Below, piece by piece: positions 1 through 4,957 of a DNA stretch of 5,002 nucleotides. The stretch is taken from contig JACCUL010000038.1 of the NCBI GenBank assembly GCA_013811855.1, positions 1 to 5,002 on the forward strand, read 5' to 3'. Source of the stretch: Acidimicrobiia bacterium (GTDB lineage: Bacteria; Actinomycetota; Acidimicrobiia; Acidimicrobiales; Ilumatobacteraceae). Made by a program: the position numbers and the translations under genes. A model generated the notes under the pieces. The model was not told the DNA's origin. It ran no database searches and saw nothing but the letters and a program-made list of their open reading frames with translations. Within the stretch, counting starts at the first letter, position 1, and every line of letters starts with the position of its first letter.

Positions 1-1
1 A

Positions 2-232
2 CGCACCCGACCACCGAAGACGAGCCGCTCCCGAACGCCGATCGACGGATCGGGCGGCCCCGGAAGCGACTGTCGGCCGCTGGGCGCCGCGGCATCGCTG
101 CGGGCCGTGCTGACGGCTCATTCGAGGGACAAGGTCGAGTGGCAGTGCACCTGTCGCGACCATGCTGACGAATCGCCGGCGGTCGCAGCGATCCACGAGA
201 TGGAGTCTGCTTGGGAGACCGTCGCCGCCTGA
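2..232 (+). CDS. C-terminal end of an unrecognised protein (5' end outside window)
   Basis: This frame is open from the left edge to a TGA at 230-232, so only the last 76 residues are visible. The final 40 residues look like real protein. They contain the stretches AVLTAHSRDKVEWQCTC and AAIHEMESAWETVAA, with two closely spaced cysteines and an amphipathic, helix-like end. Codon third positions there are mostly G or C. The first 35 residues are less convincing, because the neighbouring frame is also open there and contains a basic GRPRKRL stretch; a frameshift before position 110 is possible. No family is recognised. The gene runs convergently towards the minus-strand remnant that ends at 282. 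Confidence 0.4.
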   Translation, partial: RTRPPKTSRSRTPIDGSGGPGSDCRPLGAAASLRAVLTAHSRDKVEWQCTCRDHADESPAVAAIHEMESAWETVAA

Positions 233-281
233 CCGCTTGCCTTGGGTGAAGCGACGAGATGCTTGGTGATGTCGATCCCGG

Positions 282-566
282 TCAGTGACAGACGCCGGCG
301 CCGAACGTGGGCGTGGTGCGGGCTGCGAGCTGGGCGTCGGGGTGGCCGAGCTCGGCGAGCATCGTCATCGCCACGGCGACGTCGATCGTGCCGCGGTGCA
401 CGGTGCGCGGGCACTCGACTCGGGCGGGTGCCGGTTCGTCGATCACGATCCAGCTCAGCGTGTCGCCGTCGAGAAGGTCGACCGTGCGGCGATGCCAGTG
501 GTCGAGGAACTGGTGGGCGTGGCCGCGAGCGATGCCCGACAGTATCGAACAAGTGTGCGTCCCCTC
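282..566 (-). pseudogene. Coding remnant directly behind the HTH gene, same frame, no start codon
   Basis: Reading the minus strand from the codon after the HTH gene's TGA gives 94 open codons to a TGA at 282-284. The composition is protein-like, for example SGIARGHAHQFLDHWHRRTV and LLDGDTLSWIVIDEP, and G/C third positions are strongly preferred, better than in the other two minus-strand frames. There is no ATG, GTG or TTG among the first ten codons; the first GTG lies about 38 codons in. The piece is therefore either a gene end that lost its 5' part or the distal half of a longer protein cut by the TGA at 567-569. It resembles neither a transposase nor any other family I can name with confidence. 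Non-canonical start use cannot be excluded. Confidence 0.5.
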
Positions 567-899
567 TCAGCGATCAGTCGACCTGAGTTCGTCGACGAAC
601 TGCTCGAGTGCAGCGACGCGCCGTTCCAGCTCGACGTACCGGTCCGGCGGAGGCGGTCGCAGGCCGGCCCTCTTCCGGTCGCGCACATACCGGTACATGG
701 TTTCCTTCCTCACGCCGAAAGACTCGGCGACCTCGTCCGCAGTACGCGTTGCGAAGTCGTATCGCTGCCAGTGGTCGAAGGCGTCGAGCAGCGCCGCGAT
801 CTGCTCGGCGCCCAGCTTTCGCACGACCGTCACCCTACGAAGCGGGGCGGTGACGGCCTCGTCAGGGGATTGGCCCGGCGAGCGAGCGCGCGACCTCAT
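567..899 (-). CDS. Small helix-turn-helix DNA-binding protein with C-terminal coiled coil
   Basis: A 110-residue protein. Residues 53-75 (TADEVAESFGVRKETMYRYV and the basic residues after it) fit a helix-turn-helix: a first helix, a turn at F-G-V and a recognition helix. A proline-rich hinge (RPPPP, about 81-85) follows, and then residues 88-105 (YVELERRVAALEQFVDEL) with coiled-coil spacing, suggesting a dimer. It probably binds DNA as a small regulator or as the DNA-binding part of a recombinase or transposase system; the target is unknown. The ATG at 899 follows an in-frame TGA and has no clear ribosome binding site. A GTG at 833 (VTVVRKLGAEQ...) is a plausible alternative start giving 88 residues. 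The 5' end touches the truncated RTX gene on the other strand. Confidence 0.7.
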   Translation of the reverse strand: MRSRARSPGQSPDEAVTAPLRRVTVVRKLGAEQIAALLDAFDHWQRYDFATRTADEVAESFGVRKETMYRYVRDRKRAGLRPPPPDRYVELERRVAALEQFVDELRSTDR

Positions 900-1296
900 T
901 CAAGCCCATCGAGGCGACGACAAGATCGCTGGCGGGCCGGGCGACGATCTGATCGCTGGCAACAGTGGCAACGATTCGATCCGGGCTGGTGACGACGACG
1001 ACGTGGTCCACAGCGGGACCGGCAATGACGTAGTGGCGGGCGGTGCCGGCAACGACGAGTTATCCGCCACCTTCCGTGCGCTGCGTCCCAGCGGCAACGA
1101 TCGGTTCTTTGGCGGTCTCGGTGATGACACGATCTTTAACCAGACAGGCGACGACCTGTTGCACGGCGGCCGAGGTAGAGACACGGTCCGTGTCCGCCAG
1201 CCCGGCCATGCGATACGAGTGGACTTGGCGGCGTTTGTTATGTACGGGCGCGGTGCGGATGCGGTGAGCGCCGTCGAGAACATTGTTTGGCACTGA
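898..1296 (+). pseudogene. RTX calcium-binding protein, N-terminally truncated first part
   Basis: From about 901 this frame encodes glycine/aspartate nonapeptide repeats of the RTX type (G-G-x-G-x-D-x-U-x), such as GPGDDLIAG, GTGNDVVAG and GLGDDTIFN. Six run in a row, then four more after a short break. A linker follows (RVDLAAFVMYGRGADAVSAVEN) that is standard in RTX modules. Such repeats fold into a parallel beta-roll that binds calcium outside the cell. There is no signal peptide, catalytic domain or credible start codon. Upstream the frame only continues through the antisense of the HTH gene; a GTG at 850 has no good ribosome site. The frame stops at 1294-1296, exactly where the expected motif continues in the next frame. 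This is a 5'-truncated, frameshifted gene. Confidence 0.75.
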
Positions 1297-1771
1297 CTCC
1301 GATGACATGTTGTTGGGGGATGGTCATGCCAATGTGTTGCTGGGAGGCTCTGGGAACGATTACATCCTTGGCCGCGGCCGAGACGACTACCTCGGCGGTC
1401 TCGGCGGCGACAGCCTTGCCGGCGACCAAGGCAACGACTATTTGCTCGGAGGCCACGGCAGCGATCGAATCATCGCCGGCGCCGGGGATGACACGGCCCG
1501 GGGCGGACCCGGTAACGACATCATCGCTAATGGGGACGACTTGTTCATCGACTTCGACGGGTACGACGTGTTCAGCGGCGGCGTGGGTGATGACGACCTA
1601 AGCGGCGGCGTCGGCGACGACAGCCTCCTCGGCGGTCAAGACGACGACCACTTGCTCGGCGAGCGGGGCGACGACGCTCTCGATGGCGGCGCCGGGGCAA
1701 ACGACCTCTGCGACGGAGGCGAAGGACTCGATACCGCAGAGGGATGCGAGCAGCTCATCGCCGTACCCTGA
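1283..1771 (+). pseudogene. RTX calcium-binding protein, C-terminal part after frameshift
   Basis: This frame continues the same RTX protein. The preceding frame ends ...SAVEN and this one begins LFGTDSDDMLLGDGHANVL, which together make the usual V-E-N-x-x-G-T-x-x-D-D-x-L-x-G junction. One extra base around 1282-1285 explains the break. About twelve further nonapeptides follow (GSGNDYILG, DQGNDYLLG, GVGDDSLLG and others). The protein ends with a Cys-containing tail (NDLCDGGEGLDTAEGCEQ), typical of secreted actinobacterial calcium-binding proteins, so the 3' end is natural. The TTG at 1283 could serve as a start only formally; no ribosome binding site or signal peptide precedes it. A hairpin at 1811-1841 lies 40 bases after the stop. 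Family assignment is firm; expression as a separate protein is doubtful. Confidence 0.75.
1574..1681 (+). repeat. Four tandem 27-bp units encoding RTX nonapeptides
   Basis: Units start at 1574, 1601, 1628 and 1655. Each is 27 bases and encodes one or a pair of half-turns of the beta-roll (SGGVGDDDL, SGGVGDDSL, LGGQDDDHL, LGERGDDAL). The first two are closest at DNA level. Such periodic coding DNA is prone to slippage and unequal recombination. Confidence 0.7.
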
Positions 1772-1810
1772 GTCAGCAGTTCGTCGCTGTAACGCTGGTG
1801 TCAACCTCCG

Positions 1811-1841
1811 GCCGTCACCTCGCTCGACGCGAGCGGACGGC
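1811..1841. terminator. Hairpin between convergent reading frames (bidirectional terminator candidate)
   Basis: Outer arms GCCGTC (1811-1816) and GACGGC (1836-1841) and inner arms CGCTCG (1821-1826) and CGAGCG (1830-1835) are perfectly complementary, with a four-base bulge (1817-1820) and a three-base loop. It lies 40 bases after the RTX stop and about 35 bases after the minus-strand stop at 1876. There is no T-run on either side, which is common for hairpin terminators in high-GC actinobacteria. No transcription data support it here. Confidence 0.5.
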
Positions 1842-1875
1842 GAACTCCCCCACCCGTCGCGCCGACTGGCACGAC

Positions 1876-2112
1876 CTACGACCACCAGTCCCCGACCACG
1901 TCGCCTGTGCAAACGGGGCAGTACTCGGGTCCTGCGCCAGGACCGGATTCCACCATCTTGGTGGGATAAGGCAGCGGGTCGCTGGATGTCCGCCACCGTC
2001 CGTCGGCGCATGTCCAGTTATCGGAGGACCCGTAGCCTCGATCGTCGTGATCGTCTACTTGTTTGTAGTGAGCGCCATCCCGCGTCACGTGGATCCCGTA
2101 GCTCGTCTGCAT
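1876..2112 (-). CDS. Small hypothetical protein with a C-P-V-C motif
   Basis: A 78-residue reading frame starting at ATG 2112 and ending at TAG 1876-1878. It begins MQTSYGIHVTRDGAHYKQVD, is rich in Asp, Tyr and Trp, and has cysteines at residues 35, 65 and 68; the last two form CPVC near the end. Two closely spaced cysteines could bind a metal or form a disulfide. A GAGGAG stands 16 bases before the ATG, farther than usual for a ribosome site. The frame stays open upstream to 2463, and a GTG at 2280 would give about 135 residues, but the upstream part looks less protein-like and runs over the direct repeat. The stretch is less GC-rich than its neighbours. Family not recognised; coding status likely but not certain. 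Confidence 0.45.
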   Translation of the reverse strand: MQTSYGIHVTRDGAHYKQVDDHDDRGYGSSDNWTCADGRWRTSSDPLPYPTKMVESGPGAGPEYCPVCTGDVVGDWWS

Positions 2113-2395
2113 TAGAGCGATAGTAGAGCTCCTCGGCGCGACGGCGGACCTTCTCTCGCCGGTCAGGCGGTGCCCCCGTTCTCCAAGGTAGATAACGGTT
2201 GCTCGCCAGTGGCTTCCGTTGCGGCGGCGCGCGCGGCCGACTACGTCGCAGGTGACTAAGACGGCAATGGCCCCTGACACGGCCGTGACACAGCGCGACG
2301 AGTTGAGGCGTGAAACGGTGAGAACTGGCGAGATGCGAAACCGCAGGTCAGACAACAGAACATGGCGAAACCGCAGGTCAGACGACCCCGTGTGA
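2113..2395. other. Stretch without a supported gene, lower GC, contains a direct repeat
   Basis: No reading frame here has the third-position GC bias of the flanking genes. On the minus strand the piece NGSHWRATVIYLGERGHRL (about 2164-2220) looks protein-like. A different minus frame then gives KVRRRAEELYYRSNADELRD (about 2085-2145), so an old frameshifted gene is possible but unproven. The right third carries the 19-bp direct repeat listed separately. Confidence 0.4.
2335..2383. repeat. Two copies of a 19-bp direct repeat, 30 bp apart
   Basis: GCGAAACCGCAGGTCAGAC occurs without mismatch at 2335-2353 and 2365-2383, separated by 11 bases. Both copies are preceded at short distance by AGAAC (2321-2325 and 2357-2361). 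The repeat ends 12 bases before the truncated reading frame that begins at 2396, so it may mark a recombination or insertion junction or a protein binding site. Confidence 0.75.
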
Positions 2396-2616
2396 CAGTT
2401 CTTCGGCAACTGGCACGTCGACCAGTTCAACGACCAGGCCAACTTGATGGACCAGGGCGGCAACTTCCCGGTGCTCTACGGCGTCGGACCCGACGGGCTC
2501 GGCGGCACCGCCGACGACGTCGACGTCGACTTCGGCGAGGACACGTTCAACCCGTTCGAAGGGTTCACCGGCACCGAGGACACCCTGACCAGGGTGCTCT
2601 CGGGGTCACGAGATGA
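2396..2616 (+). pseudogene. Acidic C-terminal remnant of an unrecognised protein
   Basis: Directly after an in-frame TGA at 2393-2395 the sequence encodes about 70 convincing residues, including QFFGNWHVDQFNDQANLMDQ, DVDVDFGEDTFNPFEGF and TGTEDTLTRVL, with almost only G or C in third positions. It is very rich in Asp, Gly, Asn and Phe, which suits an extracellular, possibly calcium-binding protein, but no domain is identified. No start codon stands at the beginning (the first ATG is at 2444, well inside the conserved-looking part), so the 5' end is missing. The main frame runs on past 2610 through the hairpin and antisense of the HNH gene. A neighbouring frame ends ALGVTR and TGA at 2614-2616, which may be the true end after a one-base shift near 2595. 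Possibly a relative or former part of the RTX gene; that link is inference. Confidence 0.55.
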
Positions 2617-3894
2617 CATCAGCGCCGGCGGCGCGCCTCGACGAGACGCGCCGCCGGTTGCGGATCGCATCAGATCAGGCAGGCGCCGGTCCGTCGTCGG
2701 GGCCGCTCGTCTCGGTGCGGTGGTGGTGCCAGCGCAGGCGGGCGCGAAGGTCGTCGGGAAGGTGACCTGTCGTGGTGGGTCGGGGGTGGCGTGGTGGTCG
2801 TGGCGGTCGGCGTGGCGGTTGTGGGTGGGGCATTCGAGCCGGCCGTTGAACTGGCTGGTCGCCCCGCCGGCGGCGTGGGCGACGATGTGGTCGACGTCGC
2901 AGTCGTCCATCGTCACGTCACAGCCCGAGGGGTGCTGGCAGGCCCTGTCGCGCACCTTGACCGCGGTGCGCACGGCGCCGACGAAGGTGCGCCGTTTGGA
3001 TACCGAAGTCACCGTCCGCGGCCCGTCGAACACGACCGTTTCGACCACCGCTTCGGGCAGCCATTGCACCAACGACCCCGGCGTCACGACGGTGCCGTTC
3101 GAGAGTTCGCACAGGCGTGAGAGGGTGTCGTCGCCGATGAGCACGTTGAACAACGGGCGGGCGCTGAGCCCCGTCGCCCCCGATGAGCGTCGGGCCATCT
3201 CGACGAGCGCGGCGGCGCGGCGCTGGGTGACGGTGCGGCCGACACCGAGCTGGACATCCTCGAACTTGATCTGGCGCATCAGGCGGTCCAGCTCGTTGGT
3301 GACGACCGCTCCCGACACCGCATCGAGCTCGCCGTTGAGCACGACCGTGCCGCCGAGGGTGGTCGCGGCGTGCAGCTTGTTGCGCTCGGCCGCTTCGGTT
3401 TCGGTCCGTTCGGCGTCGGCGCGGTACTTCCAGTAGTTGGCGACCTGCACGGCGTCGCCGAACCGCAGCTTGGAGCACTCGGCGACGAGGGTCTGTTCGT
3501 CGCGGGCGAAGTGCGCCTCGCGGTCGGAACGGGCCAGGGCGAACAGGTCGAAGTGGTCGATGGACAGCTCGCCAGCGAGGATGGCGGCGGCGGTGGGCGC
3601 CATGTCGGCGAGGTGGTGGGCGCGGACCAGCTGGCGTCGGGCGGTGTTGATCGACGAGCGAGTGTCGCGGCTGAGCCGGCACGAGGCGTTGCGCGACCCG
3701 TCGGTGACCCACACCGCCCTGGCATCCCAACGGGCCAGGGGGATGGCGGCGATGAGCGCGAGACGCGACCGCGCCCGTTCGAGCCCGATGGTCAAGGTGT
3801 CGAGCTCGCCGTCGCTCAGCGTGTCGAGATCCGCCGCGGCGAGCTCGTCGAGCAGATCTCCCAGATCGCCCAGCCGTTCGACCACCGTCGCCAT
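2476..3894 (-). CDS. DUF222 (13E12 repeat family) HNH endonuclease-like protein
   Basis: From ATG 3894 the open frame encodes 472 residues. Residues 1 to about 300 are the helical DUF222 region typical of actinobacterial 13E12-repeat proteins. An HNH module follows at about 319-366: Cys319, Cys325, Cys332, D-H at 335-336, Asn350, Cys355 and the H-N at 358-359, fitting a zinc-stabilised HNH nuclease fold. Such proteins are multicopy in actinobacteria and their role is unclear; DNA cleavage is inferred from the motif. The start at 3894 is preferred over GTG 4095, because the 67 extra residues belong to an M24 peptidase remnant. After residue 376 the frame becomes low-complexity (T, A, P, R and S). 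A -1 shift at about 2767 gives HLPDDLRARLRWHHHRTE and a stop at 2675-2677 just before a hairpin, so the natural protein is probably about 406 residues and this copy carries a C-terminal frameshift. The DUF222 and HNH parts look undamaged. Confidence 0.85.
   Translation of the reverse strand: MATVVERLGDLGDLLDELAAADLDTLSDGELDTLTIGLERARSRLALIAAIPLARWDARAVWVTDGSRNASCRLSRDTRSSINTARRQLVRAHHLADMAPTAAAILAGELSIDHFDLFALARSDREAHFARDEQTLVAECSKLRFGDAVQVANYWKYRADAERTETEAAERNKLHAATTLGGTVVLNGELDAVSGAVVTNELDRLMRQIKFEDVQLGVGRTVTQRRAAALVEMARRSSGATGLSARPLFNVLIGDDTLSRLCELSNGTVVTPGSLVQWLPEAVVETVVFDGPRTVTSVSKRRTFVGAVRTAVKVRDRACQHPSGCDVTMDDCDVDHIVAHAAGGATSQFNGRLECPTHNRHADRHDHHATPDPPRQVTFPTTFAPACAGTTTAPRRAAPTTDRRLPDLMRSATGGASRRGAPPALMSSRDPESTLVRVSSVPVNPSNGLNVSSPKSTSTSSAVPPSPSGPTP
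2625..2657. terminator. Strong 11-bp hairpin between convergent genes
   Basis: CCGGCGGCGCG (2625-2635) and CGCGCCGCCGG (2647-2657) are perfect reverse complements around an 11-base loop that can itself pair CTC with GAG. No T-run follows on either strand. It lies just after the end of the plus-strand remnant and 18 bases downstream of the probable real stop of the HNH gene (2675-2677), the expected place for a shared terminator. Confidence 0.65.
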
Positions 3895-3900
3895 GCTAAT

Positions 3901-3933
3901 ATCGTAGTAGCAGGGTGTCACATCGAGATCCAA
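3901..3933 (-). promoter_or_regulatory. Promoter of the HNH gene, probably leaderless
   Basis: On the minus strand TACGAT (3901-3906) has the TAnnnT form of a -10 box, and six bases lie between it and ATG 3894, so transcription would start at or next to the A of the start codon. No Shine-Dalgarno sequence precedes the ATG. An alternative pair is TTGGAT (3928-3933) and TACTAC (3904-3909) with an 18-base spacer, giving a leader of only a few bases. Leaderless mRNAs are common in actinobacteria. Confidence 0.5.
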
Positions 3934-3993
3934 TAACAGAACACCTGTTGTGTCACCCCAGACCGGCGGGCGGCGCGGCGGGGGTTCCTGCCG

Positions 3994-4140
3994 ACCGGAC
4001 TCGGCGTCGCCGATGTAGCTCTCCACGCACACGACCATGTTCGGCTCGAGCCGGCCGGTCAACGGGTACGGCTGATCGTCGCGATAGACGGGCACCTACA
4101 GGGGCTCGCCGCTGAGGCCGACCCCGTGTAACAAGCAACC
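3994..4140 (-). pseudogene. Remnant of an M24 metallopeptidase (Xaa-Pro peptidase family) C-terminal region
   Basis: Minus-strand translation gives LLHGVGLSGEPL, a TAG at 4096-4098, then VPVYRDDQPYPLTGRLEPN and MVVCVESYIGDAESG in the same frame. This matches the order of late M24 (pita-bread fold) motifs: the H-G-x-G histidine (4126-4128), the following E-P, and the L-x-P-x-M-V-x-x-x-E segment with a metal-binding glutamate (4021-4023). The last metal-binding glutamate of the family, expected in a later V-x-x-E motif, is absent because the sequence changes character after 3994. The internal stop and loss of both ends make it non-functional. Its frame runs uninterrupted into the HNH gene, so an automatic start at GTG 4095 would fuse the two wrongly. 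Confidence 0.65.
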
Positions 4141-4171
4141 AGTATCCGTGCGGTCAGTGCTCGTCGCGCGA

Positions 4172-4279
4172 TCACAGCACGAGTGTGCGGGCCATCCGCT
4201 CCGGGTCCGAGGTCAGGTCCGGAGGCCTCTTCGCCCGGTTGGTCTCCAACAGCTTGGCCTCGCCGGCGACTCCGCGGCG
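4172..4279 (-). pseudogene. Short C-terminal remnant of an unrecognised protein
   Basis: Between an in-frame TAG (4280-4282) and a TGA (4172-4174) the minus strand encodes 35 residues with strongly GC-biased third positions, including GEAKLLETNRAKRPPDLTSD and PERMARTLVL. It reads like the helical end of a cytoplasmic protein. No start codon lies at the beginning; the only ATG is ten codons from the end. It could have been cut off when the toxin-antitoxin module or other DNA arrived, since the antitoxin gene starts 28 bases away on the other strand. Family unknown. Confidence 0.4.
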
Positions 4280-4299
4280 CTACGTCTAGGCGCTATCAT
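4276..4299 (+). promoter_or_regulatory. Antitoxin promoter with repeated operator-like sites
   Basis: TATCAT (4294-4299) is a good -10 box lying eight bases before ATG 4308, so the mRNA is leaderless or nearly so; no Shine-Dalgarno sequence is visible and no clear -35 box was found. GGCGCTA occurs at 4276-4282 and 4289-4295, 13 bases apart, the second copy overlapping the -10 box. Ribbon-helix-helix antitoxins usually repress their own promoter through short repeated sites, so these are operator candidates by inference. Confidence 0.45.
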
Positions 4300-4307
4300 T
4301 CAGCGAC

Positions 4308-4544
4308 ATGGCGGCCCAGACGAGTACGATCCGGGTGACACGCTCGACCCGCGACCTCCTTGCCGAGCAGGCCCGCGAGCGGGGAGTATCGGTGGCAGCG
4401 CTGCTGGCCGAGATCGCGGACGAGCGTCGACGCGCAGCCGTCTGGCGCTCAGAGCGTGAGGCCAACCGCATCGACGCACAGAACCCCGAAGCCCAGGCCG
4501 AGGTGTGCGAGTGGGAAGCCACGCTCGAGGATGGCCTCGACTGA
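4308..4544 (+). CDS. Ribbon-helix-helix antitoxin, MazE-like, partner of MazF
   Basis: A 78-residue protein. Residues 6-18 (STIRVTRSTRDLL) form the N-terminal beta strand and start of helix one of a ribbon-helix-helix fold; residues 28-39 (SVAALLAEIADE) fit helix two. A dimer of this fold binds operator DNA through the strands. The acidic C-terminal part (about 52-78, with AQAEVCEWEATLEDGLD) is likely flexible and wraps around the toxin to block it. ATG 4308 is chosen because the fold begins directly after it and a -10 box lies just upstream. The stop overlaps the toxin start by 14 bases, so the two genes form one operon with coupled translation. The order, antitoxin before toxin, is the usual one. 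The best alternative is a VapB- or RelB-like antitoxin, but the neighbour settles the type. Confidence 0.85.
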   Translation: MAAQTSTIRVTRSTRDLLAEQARERGVSVAALLAEIADERRRAAVWRSEREANRIDAQNPEAQAEVCEWEATLEDGLD

Positions 4545-4899
4545 CGTTCCGCGCCGTGGAGAGATCTGGCTCGTCACGCTCGGCGCAGCGCGCGCTGGTG
4601 AGCCGGGCAGGACCCGCCCTGCGGTCGTCGTCTCGGTCGACGAACTGAGCTCGGGCTCTCCGGCCGACCTGATCGTGGTCGTCCCACTGTCCAGCTCGCT
4701 GGCGCCGTCGGCACTCCGGGTCGAGATTGCGCTGACCACCGGTGTGGACCGTCCGAGTCTCGCTATCTGCAGGGCGCTCAGAGCCGTCGTCGCCTCGCGG
4801 TTCACGCGCCGAATCGGAGCCGTCGAGCCGGTGACCATCGAGCAGATCGAGGCGGCCCTCGCGCTGATTCTCGGAATCGACCGTGACGCGGACAGATAG
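4531..4899 (+). CDS. mazF: MazF/PemK-family mRNA interferase toxin
   Basis: A 122-residue protein, the usual length of the family. MazF toxins cut RNA at short sequence motifs in single strands and stop growth when the antitoxin is degraded. Visible family motifs are RRGEIWLVTL (residues 8-17), RTRPAVVVS (27-35, carrying the conserved catalytic arginine region), VVPLSSS (50-56, where the typical Thr is Ser), and SLAICRALRAVVASRF (76-91), which corresponds to the C-x-x-x-R-x-x-x-x-S-R-(L/F) block. ATG 4531 overlaps the antitoxin end by 14 bases; GAGG stands directly against the ATG, too close for a good ribosome site, which fits coupled, lower toxin translation. No frameshift or missing core segment is seen, so the toxin is probably active. 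The cleavage specificity cannot be read from the sequence. Confidence 0.9.
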   Translation: MASTDVPRRGEIWLVTLGAARAGEPGRTRPAVVVSVDELSSGSPADLIVVVPLSSSLAPSALRVEIALTTGVDRPSLAICRALRAVVASRFTRRIGAVEPVTIEQIEAALALILGIDRDADR

Positions 4900-4957
4900 C
4901 GATCGGTCACCGGAACGGTCAGTCGCCGGAGGAACATGCCGAGCAGACCGTTTCGGG

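Noticed and set aside
229..285. Terminator made by CTGACCG (229-235) and CGGTCAG (279-285)
   Set aside because: Seven complementary bases surround both convergent stop codons, but the 43-base interior has little further pairing, so it is too weak to call.
118..552. Minus-strand 144-residue reading frame
   Set aside because: Its first half is Arg/Pro/His filler, out of frame with the coding remnant at 282-566, and its start is a TTG without a ribosome site.
307..897. N-terminal domain of the RTX protein
   Set aside because: The frame is open here only as antisense of the HTH gene and its trailing remnant; the residues are Ser/Arg filler with no signal peptide.
285..992. Long plus-strand reading frame over the HTH region
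   Set aside because: It is an Arg/Ala/Val-rich shadow of minus-strand coding sequence; the minus frames have the protein-like composition and the HTH motif.
900..1771. Complete secreted RTX toxin or protease system
   Set aside because: No catalytic domain, signal or type I secretion genes are present, and the gene is truncated and frameshifted.
2335..2383. CRISPR array
   Set aside because: There are only two repeat copies, the spacer is 11 bases, and no cas gene is present.
2617..3436. Continuation of the plus-strand acidic protein into a 330-residue protein
   Set aside because: It runs through the hairpin and then antisense to the DUF222-HNH gene, with low-complexity composition.
3370..3936. 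Plus-strand protein opposite the HNH gene
   Set aside because: It is a Gly/Val/Glu-rich shadow of DUF222 codons; the minus strand has family motifs.
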